NCBI GenBank assembly: GCA_964406465.1
Contig: CAYORT010000001.1
Location: 248,001 to 312,000, forward strand
Origin: JAHEZL01 sp964406465
Lineage (GTDB): Bacteria > Bacteroidota > Bacteroidia > Flavobacteriales_C > GCA-002722245
Direction: 5' to 3'
DNA: 64,000 nucleotides
The notes below the pieces were generated by a model, which worked only from the letters and a program-made list of their open reading frames with translations, did not search any database and was not told where the DNA came from. Both the position numbers and the translations under genes were made by a program. How positions within the stretch are numbered: position 1 is the stretch's first letter; every line of letters starts with the position of its first letter. This document shows, piece after piece, positions 16,268 to 23,969 of this stretch.

Positions 16268-17239
16268 TTATTTTAAAGAAATTGCTGTAAAATACACACT
16301 ACTAACTACTTGTGATATTTTAGTATAATTTAATTTTTCGGGAGTGTCCAGTGCTGTGTGGTAGTTTTTATTTCTAAAAAAACCGGTGTTGCTAATCATT
16401 ACTGCTTCAAAATTATGATTCCAATAATTGAGGTGATCAGAAAAATCTATGCCTACAAGTGAGGATGGAGCTGAAATACTTTCCACAGGAATTGAGCTTC
16501 CTTGCATCATTAATTTTTTTACTTCTTTAGTTAAATCGCCTCCGCCAATTTTTCCAACAACGGTGATATAATTTCCAACTTTTGGGTATACAGCTTTTAG
16601 TGCAGCAATTGGATAATCTTGTGAGCCTTCAGCATCGCTAAAATAGCCTATCATTTCTAAACAAATCATACCCATAATGTTGTTGCGGTCGCTGAGCAAA
16701 CTTTTTGCATGAATGGCGCTTCCCATATTTTGAGTACGAAAGAATGGAGGTTCTTCTAGGGTGTAGGCCACAAGATCAATTCTTTTGTTGAGGTTTTTTC
16801 CATGCAGCATTTTTCCTAGTTCGAGCAAGCCAGCTGTTCCACTGGCATTGTCATCGGCACCGGGCAACTCTTCGCAAGCATCGTAGTGCGCACCAATTAT
16901 AAGTCGTTTTTTGTTTTGTGTACCAAAGGATGCAATCACATTCTTGTATATTTTTCCCTCTACTTCAAATTCTTGAAAGTACACCGTGTCGGCAAAAGGC
17001 AACCAATAATTTTTTATATAGTTGGCGCAAGAGTCGAGTGATTGAATGTTGGCAAAATTTCTTGCAGGTTGAATAGTAGATAAAAATAGTACGTGTTTTT
17101 TAAGCTGCACCGAATCGGCGAGAATTGTTTCTTTAGATACTTCAACCTTTTTAATGATTGGATCTTTAATTATGAAAAAGGCGATAGAAACTATGATGCT
17201 AAATGGCAAGAGAATAAAAAGTAATATTTTTTTAAGCAT
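16268..17239 (-). CDS. M28 family zinc metallopeptidase
   Basis: 323 residues with an N-terminal transmembrane segment (about 5-23) that serves as an anchor or uncleaved signal, so the catalytic domain faces the periplasm. Metal-binding and catalytic motifs are present: GAHYDACEELPGADDNASG (His and two Asp) and YTLEEPPFF (the Glu pair), as in bacterial M28 aminopeptidases. The later His ligand is probably in the NYHTALDTPEKL segment. The gene is monocistronic or weakly linked to the T9SS cargo gene upstream, from which it is separated by a terminator. Confidence 0.9.
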   Translation of the reverse strand: MLKKILLFILLPFSIIVSIAFFIIKDPIIKKVEVSKETILADSVQLKKHVLFLSTIQPARNFANIQSLDSCANYIKNYWLPFADTVYFQEFEVEGKIYKNVIASFGTQNKKRLIIGAHYDACEELPGADDNASGTAGLLELGKMLHGKNLNKRIDLVAYTLEEPPFFRTQNMGSAIHAKSLLSDRNNIMGMICLEMIGYFSDAEGSQDYPIAALKAVYPKVGNYITVVGKIGGGDLTKEVKKLMMQGSSIPVESISAPSSLVGIDFSDHLNYWNHNFEAVMISNTGFFRNKNYHTALDTPEKLNYTKISQVVSSVYFTAISLK

Positions 17240-17255
17240 GAATTAAATGTAAAAT

Positions 17256-17289
17256 AAAAAGGCGTTAGTCAGCAGACCAACGCCTTTTC
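17256..17289 (-). terminator. Terminator downstream of the T9SS cargo gene
   Basis: Inverted repeat AAAAGGCGTT (17257-17266) with AACGCCTTTT (17279-17288), followed in the minus sense by a T-rich run. It lies just past the stop codon of the gene at 17307. Confidence 0.8.
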
Positions 17290-17306
17290 TTAAGAATTAT
17301 TTTGAA

Positions 17307-18689
17307 TTACTTAGTAAGTTTACCGCTAGCTAAAATTGCATTGTCGCTTGATAAAACATATTCGTAGAAGCCTGCGCTCAGATCAGCTGTTGACATCGAA
17401 ACTTGGTTGTTTCCGCTATTCGCTGTAAAGGACTTACTTTGAAGTAATTTACCCTCGATGCTATAAATTTTCAAAGTTGTATTTGAAGTAGCGTTTGCAT
17501 TGAAGTTTACAAATATTTCATTTTGAAACGGATTAGGAAATACAGAGAAATTACTGTTGTTGTAAATTTCATGTACGCCCACAGTTAAATCACTCATCAA
17601 TGCCATGTCATCTATTTCTAGAACACTCCCGCTTTGTTGCATGCCATTTAAATTGTACTTGGCCGCTGAGAATTGAATTTCAATTTTAGTTGGATTTAAT
17701 CCTGCCAGTGGCGCTTTAAATTCGGTCCAGTTTACAGAAGGAGGAAAGTTCAATTGAGTAAAGCCAACATAGTTTGATCCATTGCGCAAGTTTATTGTTA
17801 CGCTGCCCGAATCTGAGCTGTTCAACTTATACCAAAAAACTAAGGTATCCATATTGTTGGTGAAATTGAATCCTTCACCTACTGTATTGTAGTGGAAATT
17901 TTTTACAGCGCCTAAATCGTAATAACTGCTATTGTAGAATTTAACATCAGCCGTAGTTTTTAGTGCATAATTGCCCGCATGAGCATTGTTGCTTTTTTCC
18001 ACCGGAATATTTTCGTTGCTGCTAAGTGCATCGGCGTTGTTAGTTAACCAAGAGTCAGGTTCATCATAAAGATGGTTGTTCGTCCAGTTTTCAAAATCGG
18101 TATTTGGCAATTGTGTAGCATTGATTCCTACAAAGTGAACATCATCCCAGATGATAGTGCTTCCCAATACTGGTGTAGCCATAAAATTTCCTGAAGTTAA
18201 GCCTACGCCAATACTATCTACAGCACCAGTACCTAAATCAAGTTTATAAGCCAATCTTACAAAGCCGTTAGAGGTACCTGTTACCATAAAAATATTACTT
18301 GTTGGTACCGGATTTCCACCCGCCCATACGATTACCATCACCAAGCCGGCATCGGTGTTTTTAATGTCGTATTTTGCAAAACCCACTATTGAATCGGGTG
18401 CTCCGTTGTAGGGCAAACCGCCATCAATGCCTTGATTTCCAGTTCTACCAAAAACAACCACTCCGGTCTCCACTTTACTGTTTTGCGTTTGGTTTTCTAA
18501 TTTAACGGAATACATTCCTTGTGTTTTGTCGGTAGATTCTTTTGAACCTAACTGAAACATGCCAGCTCCATCAAGAGATTCTTGCGTTACTGCCGTCCAG
18601 TTTTCAAAATCACCATTTAAAATGGTTTGTGCATTTGATGCTGTTCCTAAGGTACTAGCTAAAATAAGCGAGAGTAATTTTTTTTTCAT
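17307..18689 (-). CDS. T9SS type A cargo with two tandem NGDFENW modules
   Basis: 460 residues. A Sec signal (ending ASNAQ) is followed by two related modules: one beginning NGDFENWT near residue 24, the second NTDFENWTNN near 197. Each is a beta-rich segment containing a DDV/DDM motif late in the module (WDDVHF and IDDMAL). This resembles carbohydrate-binding jelly-roll modules found in secreted Bacteroidota proteins. The C-terminus (VFPNPFQNE to GKLTK) is a T9SS type A sorting domain. No catalytic motif is seen, so a binding or adhesive role is more likely than an enzymatic one. Confidence 0.8.
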   Translation of the reverse strand: MKKKLLSLILASTLGTASNAQTILNGDFENWTAVTQESLDGAGMFQLGSKESTDKTQGMYSVKLENQTQNSKVETGVVVFGRTGNQGIDGGLPYNGAPDSIVGFAKYDIKNTDAGLVMVIVWAGGNPVPTSNIFMVTGTSNGFVRLAYKLDLGTGAVDSIGVGLTSGNFMATPVLGSTIIWDDVHFVGINATQLPNTDFENWTNNHLYDEPDSWLTNNADALSSNENIPVEKSNNAHAGNYALKTTADVKFYNSSYYDLGAVKNFHYNTVGEGFNFTNNMDTLVFWYKLNSSDSGSVTINLRNGSNYVGFTQLNFPPSVNWTEFKAPLAGLNPTKIEIQFSAAKYNLNGMQQSGSVLEIDDMALMSDLTVGVHEIYNNSNFSVFPNPFQNEIFVNFNANATSNTTLKIYSIEGKLLQSKSFTANSGNNQVSMSTADLSAGFYEYVLSSDNAILASGKLTK

Positions 18690-18752
18690 GCAGTAGATTT
18701 ATGATTTATAGAATAGGCTTTCTACGTCTTCTGCAGAAAAAAGTTAACAAAA

Positions 18753-18782
18753 AAAAAGACCGCCCTTTCGAGCGGTCTTTCC
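18753..18782 (-). terminator. Terminator of ahcY
   Basis: In the minus sense AAAGACCGC pairs with GCGGTCTTT and is followed by a run of at least eight T. It sits between the ahcY stop and the start of the T9SS cargo gene. Confidence 0.9.
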
Positions 18783-18799
18783 TTTAATAGATATAAATT

Positions 18800-20119
18800 C
18801 TAGTATCTATACGCATCAGATTTGTAAGGACCTTCAACTTTAACGCCGATATAATCAGCTTGTTCTTTGTTCAATACATCTAATTCAACACCAATTTTCG
18901 CTAAGTGCAAACGAGCAACTTTTTCATCTAATGATTTAGGAAGAACGTACACTTTGTTTTCGTATTTACCAGGGTTCAACCACAACTCTAATTGTGCCAA
19001 AGTTTGGTTGGTGAAAGAAGAAGACATTACGAATGATGGGTGACCAGTTGCACAACCTAAGTTAACCAAACGACCTTCAGCCAAGATGATGATGTCATTT
19101 CCAGCTTTGTTGGTGTATTTATCAACTTGTGGTTTGATATTTTCTTTAGTGTGACCGTAAGTTTTATTCAACCAAGCCATATCGATTTCGTTATCGAAGT
19201 GACCGATGTTACAAACGATAGCTTTATCTTTCATGTTTTCGAAGTGACGACCAACGATGATGTCTTTGTTACCAGTAGTAGTAACGATGATATCACCTTC
19301 TAAAACAGCTTTGTCCATTGGTTTAACTTCATAACCTTCCATTGCAGCTTGAAGCGCACAAATAGGGTCAATTTCAGTAACGATAACACGAGCACCTGCA
19401 CCTCTTAATGAATCTGCAGAACCTTTACCTACATCACCAAAACCAGCAACAACAGCAACTTTACCAGCCATCATTACATCGGTAGCACGACGGATACCAT
19501 CTACTAATGATTCACGGCAACCGTATTTGTTATCGAATTTAGATTTAGTAACAGAGTCATTGATATTGATAGCAGGCAATGTTAAAGTGCCTTTAGCTAC
19601 TCTTTCGTGCAAACGGTGCACACCAGTGGTAGTTTCTTCAGAGATACCTCTAATTCCTTTAACCAATTCAGGATATCTATCCAATACCATGTTGGTTAAG
19701 TCACCACCGTCATCTAGGATCATATTTAATGGCTGACCACCTTCAAATGCGAAAAGTGTTTGTTCAATACACCAGTCGAATTCTTGTTCGTTTAGGCCTT
19801 TCCAAGCATAAACCGGAATACCAGCAGCAGCGATTGCAGCAGCAGCATGATCTTGTGTAGAGAAAATATTGCAAGAAGACCAGGTAACTTCAGCACCTAG
19901 AGCTTTCAATGTCTCAATCAATACAGCAGTTTGAATAGTCATGTGAAGACATCCAGCGATACGTGCACCTTTAAGAGGTTGAGATTTGCCAAATTCTTCA
20001 CGAAGTGCCATTAATCCTGGCATTTCAGCCTCAGCAAGGCGAATTTCTTTTCTTCCCCATTCAGCCAAAGACATATCTTTTACTTTATAAGGGAGCTTTT
20101 TTTCGGTCATTTTTTCCAT
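18800..20119 (-). CDS. ahcY: Adenosylhomocysteinase
   Basis: Hydrolyses S-adenosylhomocysteine to adenosine and homocysteine, keeping SAM-dependent methylation running. 439 residues from the ATG at 20119; a TTG start 21 bases upstream is unlikely because it lies inside the -7 box. The NAD-binding motif VAGFGDVGKG is intact, as are the substrate motifs TTGVHRLH, NDSVTKSKFDN and the C-terminal PYKSDAYRY, with Lys and Tyr at the very end as in the tetrameric family. It has its own consensus promoter and its own terminator. Confidence 0.97.
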   Translation of the reverse strand: MEKMTEKKLPYKVKDMSLAEWGRKEIRLAEAEMPGLMALREEFGKSQPLKGARIAGCLHMTIQTAVLIETLKALGAEVTWSSCNIFSTQDHAAAAIAAAGIPVYAWKGLNEQEFDWCIEQTLFAFEGGQPLNMILDDGGDLTNMVLDRYPELVKGIRGISEETTTGVHRLHERVAKGTLTLPAININDSVTKSKFDNKYGCRESLVDGIRRATDVMMAGKVAVVAGFGDVGKGSADSLRGAGARVIVTEIDPICALQAAMEGYEVKPMDKAVLEGDIIVTTTGNKDIIVGRHFENMKDKAIVCNIGHFDNEIDMAWLNKTYGHTKENIKPQVDKYTNKAGNDIIILAEGRLVNLGCATGHPSFVMSSSFTNQTLAQLELWLNPGKYENKVYVLPKSLDEKVARLHLAKIGVELDVLNKEQADYIGVKVEGPYKSDAYRY

Positions 20120-20137
20120 GTTAATTTTTAATTTGTG

Positions 20138-20168
20138 CAAACTTACAAAATGTTCATTCTTAATACAA
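20138..20168 (-). promoter_or_regulatory. ahcY promoter
   Basis: Minus-strand TTG (20168-20166), 20 bases, then TAAGTTTG (20145-20138), an exact match to the Bacteroidota primary-sigma promoter. The start site would be about 15 bases before the ATG. Confidence 0.7.
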
Positions 20169-20180
20169 TTATAAATTCAT

Positions 20181-20188
20181 TATTTTAG
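20181..20188 (+). promoter_or_regulatory. Candidate -7 box for the GGGP synthase gene
   Basis: TATTTTAG differs from TAnnTTTG at one base and lies 10 bases before the ATG at 20199. It is divergent to the ahcY promoter in the same 79-bp interval. Confidence 0.4.
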
Positions 20189-20198
20189 CCGCCGTTAT

Positions 20199-20930
20199 AT
20201 GAACATTTATCAACAAATATTTAAGAAATCGGCCGAAGGCAAAAAGCAATTCGCCATTTTGATCGACCCTGATAAAGAGAATGAAGACTCTTTGGAGGCA
20301 TTGTGTGAACTGGCTAATCAATACAAGGTTGATTATCTTTTTGTGGGCGGAAGCTTATTGACACAGGATTGCTTGAGTGATTGTATTGAGGTTATTAAAC
20401 TTCACACTCAAATTCCAGTGGTTTTGTTCCCTGGAGATAATTTGCAAATTAATTCTCATGCCGATGCTATTTTGTTCTTGTCGCTGATTAGCGGAAGAAA
20501 TCCCGATTTATTAATAGGTAAGCATGTGATTTCTGCTCCCATTTTAAAAGACTCGGGAATTGAGGTGGTTTCTACAGGTTATATGTTGATAGATGGAGGT
20601 ACTCCAACCTCTGTTAGTTACATGAGTAATACGACTCCGATACCAGCAAACAAGCGTGATATTGCGGTTTGTACTGCGATGGCAGGCGAGATGCTCGGTT
20701 TGAAACTCATTTTTATGGATGCCGGCAGCGGTGCCTTAAATCCGGTGGGCGAAAACATGATTTCGGCGGTTAAGAAATCAATAGATATTCCTCTTATTGT
20801 TGGTGGCGGGATTCGTTCTGCAGAGAAGGCAAAGGCTGCATTTGAAGCAGGTGCCGATGTGGTGGTGGTGGGCAATGCCATTGAAAGCAATAAGGATTTG
20901 ATTAGAGAGATTGCGCAAATTATAGCATAG
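20199..20930 (+). CDS. Geranylgeranylglyceryl phosphate synthase family protein
   Basis: 243-residue TIM-barrel protein of the GGGPS/PcrB family. It would link glycerol-1-phosphate to a polyprenyl diphosphate as in archaeal ether-lipid synthesis. Visible family features are the N-terminal ILIDPDKE, FVGGSLLTQD, DAILFLSLISGRNP, YMLIDGGTPTS and the C-terminal phosphate-binding loops GGGIRSAEKA and VVVGNAIE. Related proteins are known from Bacteroidota, where the lipid product is not well understood. It is divergent from ahcY and no other lipid gene lies nearby. Confidence 0.88.
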   Translation: MNIYQQIFKKSAEGKKQFAILIDPDKENEDSLEALCELANQYKVDYLFVGGSLLTQDCLSDCIEVIKLHTQIPVVLFPGDNLQINSHADAILFLSLISGRNPDLLIGKHVISAPILKDSGIEVVSTGYMLIDGGTPTSVSYMSNTTPIPANKRDIAVCTAMAGEMLGLKLIFMDAGSGALNPVGENMISAVKKSIDIPLIVGGGIRSAEKAKAAFEAGADVVVVGNAIESNKDLIREIAQIIA

Positions 20931-21005
20931 GTTTCTGATTTAATTCATTTCAATTTAATTTCTTGCTTTATTTTTCTTCATTCTATTAAAAACAGTTAAA
21001 TATAA

Positions 21006-21035
21006 TTGTGCATACAAATAATGTTTATACCTTTG
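21006..21035 (+). promoter_or_regulatory. Promoter of the DUF6069/FMN reductase/TspO cluster
   Basis: TTG at 21006-21008, 19 bases, then TACCTTTG at 21028-21035, a full match to the Bacteroidota housekeeping promoter. Leader of about 20 bases to the ATG at 21061. Confidence 0.7.
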
Positions 21036-21060
21036 ATTTAAACATTTAAATAAATCTATT

Positions 21061-21474
21061 ATGAACATTAAGTTATCTTTTAAGAAATCAATTCTTGCTG
21101 GTTTAGCAGCGGCAGCAGCAGCAGCGGTATTAAATTCAATATTGTTTTTTGTTTTTCATGGAGCTGGAGTATTAAGTGATACCATATTCATTCGACCCAA
21201 TCAACCTCTTACAATAGTGCCTATTTTAATCTCTAGCATCTTACCTGCTATACTAGGTAGCATCGTGTTTTTTCTAATAGAGAAGTTTAGCAGCAAGGGA
21301 TTCAAAGTTTTCAGCATCGTGTCTGTAGTACTATTGGTATTGTCTTTTGTCAATCCATTTGTTGGAATTCCAAATGTAACGGTTGCCTATGCTGTAGTGC
21401 TTAATGTAATGCATGTAGTGGTAGCAGGTGCTTTACTTTTCTTCATCAATAGAAGTGTTAAAAATAATGCGTAA
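21061..21474 (+). CDS. Four-helix membrane protein, DUF6069-like
   Basis: 137 residues with four hydrophobic helices (about 12-32, 53-75, 84-104 and 112-130) joined by short loops. The topology and the Ala-rich first helix resemble the DUF6069 family, whose function is unknown. It begins a probable operon with the FMN reductase (6-bp gap) and TspO. Confidence 0.7.
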   Translation: MNIKLSFKKSILAGLAAAAAAAVLNSILFFVFHGAGVLSDTIFIRPNQPLTIVPILISSILPAILGSIVFFLIEKFSSKGFKVFSIVSVVLLVLSFVNPFVGIPNVTVAYAVVLNVMHVVVAGALLFFINRSVKNNA

Positions 21475-21480
21475 TCGATT

Positions 21481-22005
21481 ATGAAAATTCTCGCTTTCGG
21501 CGCATCGTATAGTAAGTCGTCTATCAATAAGGTTTTTGCCAGTTATGTAGCAAATCAAATTGGTGCTGCAGAAGTGGAAGTTTTGGATTTGAATCAATAT
21601 GATTTGCCTCTTTTTACGGTAGATAAGGAAATGGAAATAGGTGCGCCCGAATTGGTGAAGGATTTCCTAAATAAAATTGAGAAGTCAGATTTGTTAGTCA
21701 TTTCAATGGCCGAACACAATGGAAGTTATACTGCTGCCTTTAAAAATTTATTTGATTGGACTTCGCGCTCAAAATTGAAAATGTTTGAGAATAAGAAAGT
21801 GATTTTGCTTTCCACTTCTCCTGGTCCGCGAGGAGGCAAAGGTGCTTTGGATGCAGCTCTTGTTAGATTTCCTATTCATGGAGCAAATATTATCATGACT
21901 TTCACTTTGCCAAAATTTGCTGATAATTTCGCTTTAGGCGAAGGAATTATAAATGAAGAGTTACGAAAAGAACTTGAATTAAAGTTTGGCGCACTTCAAT
22001 GGTAA
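21481..22005 (+). CDS. NADPH-dependent FMN reductase family protein
   Basis: 174-residue flavodoxin-like protein. The phosphate-binding loop for FMN is ASYSKSSINK near residues 9-18, and the later SMAEHNGSYTAAFKN segment is the flavin-contacting loop of this family. It would reduce flavin, quinones or azo compounds with NAD(P)H in the cytoplasm; the true substrate is not inferable. It sits 6 bp after the membrane protein gene and 26 bp before tspO. Confidence 0.87.
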   Translation: MKILAFGASYSKSSINKVFASYVANQIGAAEVEVLDLNQYDLPLFTVDKEMEIGAPELVKDFLNKIEKSDLLVISMAEHNGSYTAAFKNLFDWTSRSKLKMFENKKVILLSTSPGPRGGKGALDAALVRFPIHGANIIMTFTLPKFADNFALGEGIINEELRKELELKFGALQW

Positions 22006-22031
22006 ACGACATTTTTTTAGTAAATTGAAGG

Positions 22032-22490
22032 ATGATTGTTAGAACCTTCCTTTTTTTAGTATTCAATTTTTTAGCTCTTGCTGTTGGTGGTTTTTTTACC
22101 GGACAAGGCGTTGTATCGTCATGGTATCAGGAATTAGAAAAAGCACCATGGACTCCCCCTGGATGGGTGTTTGGCGCAGCTTGGACTACCATAATGATTT
22201 GTTATGCTTTCTATATGGCTTATCTATGGGGAGCTAAGGAGAATAAATCACAAATTCTCTTGTTGTTTGCTTTGCAGTGGATTTTAAATGTTGCTTGGAA
22301 TCCTGTTTTCTTTTACTACCATAATGTCTTAATGGCTTTGCTTATCATTGTTTCATTGACTGTTCTGATGGGCTTTTTCTTCTTTTACTTTCTTTTAGAT
22401 CAAAAATATAAGTCTCTGTTTGTGCTGCCTTATTTCATTTGGCTTTTGATAGCGACTTCTTTAAATGCCTTTATTTTGCTGAGGAATTAG
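22032..22490 (+). CDS. tspO: TspO/MBR family tryptophan-rich sensory protein
   Basis: 152 residues, five predicted membrane helices. The hallmark segments are visible: EKAPWTPPGWVFGAAWT after helix 1 and LQWILNVAWNPVFF in helix 3-4. TspO proteins bind porphyrins and affect tetrapyrrole and stress responses; in bacteria they lie in the cell envelope. Trp residues are abundant. It is last in the cluster with the FMN reductase. Confidence 0.92.
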   Translation: MIVRTFLFLVFNFLALAVGGFFTGQGVVSSWYQELEKAPWTPPGWVFGAAWTTIMICYAFYMAYLWGAKENKSQILLLFALQWILNVAWNPVFFYYHNVLMALLIIVSLTVLMGFFFFYFLLDQKYKSLFVLPYFIWLLIATSLNAFILLRN

Positions 22491-22589
22491 TTCTTTTGGC
22501 AATATTTACTGTCATCACTTTGAAATTTTTTTTGATTTTTATTTTTTATTCTGTTTTAGTGGGTGATACATTGTAAAAAATGTATAACC

Positions 22590-23021
22590 ATGAAAAAGAT
22601 TTTTATTCTGCTTTCGCCGCTAATGATTTCGGTGCAATCTATCGTTTTCATTTTAGTGATAGTTCTCTTTTCGTGTGGGAAGGAAAAGAAGGAAAAAGCG
22701 ACAAATAAAGATCCTCGATTGAATTTGATTGGTAAGTATGAAGTGCGGCAAACTAAAGTGTTTGGCGGAATGTACTATAAAGGCATTTTCACTTATGTAA
22801 AAGATACTGTTGTTTCGGTGAATTTGGGTTCCACGCATGATACCTATTCAATTTTAGGAGAAGATAAAGCGGTAGGCAATCATATTGGAAATTGCTCTAG
22901 CTACAGTCACAATGATCTTTATTTGCTTGGTGATAGCATCTATTACTATGTTACATGTGAGGGGTTGGGTGGTTATACTAAAGTAACCTTGGAAGGGCAT
23001 AAAATTAGCTCGCAACCTTAG
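22590..23021 (+). CDS. Hypothetical lipoprotein, paralogue of the 39151 gene
   Basis: 143 residues from the ATG at 22590; an upstream GTG at 22563 would add an unlikely N-terminus. The N-terminus is a long hydrophobic segment ending LFSCGKEKKE, probably a lipoprotein signal. The mature part contains LIGKYEV, DTVVSVNLGS, TYSILGED, DSIYYY and GYTKVTLEG, which align in order with LIGKYEV, DTIISVHKGA, TFSVMGED, NTIYYR and GNTRITIIQG in the lipoprotein at 39151-39477. Function unknown. Confidence 0.7.
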   Translation: MKKIFILLSPLMISVQSIVFILVIVLFSCGKEKKEKATNKDPRLNLIGKYEVRQTKVFGGMYYKGIFTYVKDTVVSVNLGSTHDTYSILGEDKAVGNHIGNCSSYSHNDLYLLGDSIYYYVTCEGLGGYTKVTLEGHKISSQP

Positions 23022-23034
23022 TTTAATTTACCCA

Positions 23035-23051
23035 AAAAGCACAATGTGCTT
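23035..23051 (+). terminator. Weak hairpin after the lipoprotein gene
   Basis: AAAGCAC and GTGCTTT form a 7-bp stem with a 3-nt loop just past the stop codon. There is no T-run, so termination is uncertain. Confidence 0.35.
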
Positions 23052-23164
23052 TATTAAACATTACTGTTTGCTGCATCTACCTTCTTATCTTACATTAAAT
23101 TTTATTGAGATATTTGTTGCATTTGGGCAAATCACAAATTTAGTTGAGGCTAATAATTTCAAAT

Positions 23165-23266
23165 TTAATTAAGAATCCCAGCAAGAATAAGCCAAATAGC
23201 AAAAAAAGGTAAAGTATCAACATCGTAAAAATTAAGAGCATTATCGAAGATTTTTCCATAATTCAT
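23165..23266 (-). CDS. Possible 33-residue membrane peptide
   Basis: An ATG-initiated frame of 33 codons ends in TAA. The N-terminal half is amphipathic (MNYGKIFDNALNFYDVD) and the C-terminal half is hydrophobic (LPFFAIWLILAGILN), a layout seen in small membrane proteins. No promoter matching TAnnTTTG was found upstream. Chance occurrence in AT-rich DNA is quite possible. Confidence 0.2.
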   Translation of the reverse strand: MNYGKIFDNALNFYDVDTLPFFAIWLILAGILN

Positions 23267-23554
23267 TGAATTTTTCTCTGCGTTAAGTACTAAGCTGAAT
23301 GGTAAAACATTTTACTGCTTTTGAGTTGAATTGGTATTATCAGATTAGTCATTATTTTCACTTTATTTAAGGTACATTTCGCAGATTAATTCAACTAAAT
23401 AAAAAACGCCTTTTATTATGAAGTGTGTTTAATGTGCAATAGGCTTGGCACTTTTATAGCGAAACGTTCTGGTAGAAAATGTTGAGTGCAGCTTTTGAAA
23501 CTTAGTTTGATTAAATTGTATAAGGTTGTTTTATATACAGGTTTTATTTTTTCC

Positions 23555-23584
23555 TTTACTATCTCCCAAAAAATCCTATCTTTG
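23555..23584 (+). promoter_or_regulatory. Promoter of the thiamin operon
   Basis: TATCTTTG at 23577-23584 is an exact TAnnTTTG element; TTT stands at the -33 position (23555-23557) with 19-base spacing. The start site would fall near 23589, immediately before the riboswitch. Confidence 0.7.
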
Positions 23585-23590
23585 TTACAT

Positions 23591-23663
23591 CTTATAGGGG
23601 TGCTATAAAGGCTGAGAAAAACCCTCATAACCTGATACAGATAATGCTGTCGAAGGGAATAAG
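23591..23663 (+). promoter_or_regulatory. TPP riboswitch (THI element)
   Basis: Contains the conserved THI-box parts in order: GGGGTGCT, GGCTGAGA, ACCC, AACCTGATAC, TAATGCTG, CGAAGGGAA. The closing P1 stem is CTTAT (23591-23595) with ATAAG (23659-23663). Binding of thiamin diphosphate should switch off the downstream thi operon. The next 50 bases carry a start-codon hairpin that may be the output switch. Confidence 0.95.
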
Positions 23664-23694
23664 TTCCGCAAGGATTCTCTGCCTGTTTGTGCAC

Positions 23695-23718
23695 TCCACG
23701 TAAATAATGAAACGTGGA
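23695..23718 (+). promoter_or_regulatory. Hairpin enclosing the thiS start codon
   Basis: TCCACGT (23695-23701) pairs with ACGTGGA (23712-23718) across a 10-nt loop. The GTG start codon of thiS (23714-23716) lies inside the 3' arm. This could be the translational on/off element of the TPP riboswitch. Confidence 0.5.
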
Positions 23719-23917
23719 AGTAAAAGTCAACAACGATATCATTCAAATTGCTAACAACACAACAATTATGTCTTTATTGCATCAGTTGCGTGGAGATAAA
23801 TTGAATGGCTTGGCCGTTGCCCTTAATGAAACAGTTGTTCCTCGTTCTCAATGGGAAAAAACACAATTAAATCAAAACGATAATATATTAATCATTCAAG
23901 CTACTCAAGGTGGGTAG
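23714..23917 (+). CDS. thiS: Sulfur carrier protein ThiS
   Basis: 67 residues, beta-grasp ubiquitin-like fold, ending in the essential Gly-Gly (QATQGG) that is thiocarboxylated to donate sulfur for the thiazole ring. The middle LNGLAVALNETVVPRSQW is typical of ThiS. The start is GTG; the ATG at 23707 is out of frame. It is the first gene after the TPP riboswitch. ThiS needs an adenylating enzyme (ThiF), which is not encoded in this operon. Confidence 0.92.
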   Translation: MEVKVNNDIIQIANNTTIMSLLHQLRGDKLNGLAVALNETVVPRSQWEKTQLNQNDNILIIQATQGG

Positions 23918-23921
23918 ATGG

Positions 23922-23956
23922 GTTTAAAGTTTAATGTTCAAAATTCAATGTTAGAT
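23922..23956. repeat. Heptamer repeat, site A
   Basis: Five consecutive 7-base units of the form GTTYAAW (GTTTAAA, GTTTAAT, GTTCAAA, ATTCAAT, GTTAGAT) between thiS and thiC. The same period and consensus occur at 37271 and 55629. Confidence 0.65.
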
Positions 23957-23969
23957 TAACACAAAAGAT

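Larger units (their letters stand above)
23022..23576. other. Noncoding, AT-rich interval before the thiamin operon
   Basis: About 550 bases without a convincing gene. A weak hairpin follows the lipoprotein stop, and a 33-codon minus-strand ORF lies at 23165-23266. The rest is AT-rich with no recognisable RNA or repeat. Confidence 0.5.

Noticed and set aside
23416..23742. 108-codon minus-strand frame
   Set aside because: It runs through the TPP riboswitch and the thiS start; the RNA element explains the region better.
23922..23956. CRISPR array
   Set aside because: Units are 7 bases and contiguous, with no spacers, and no cas gene is present.
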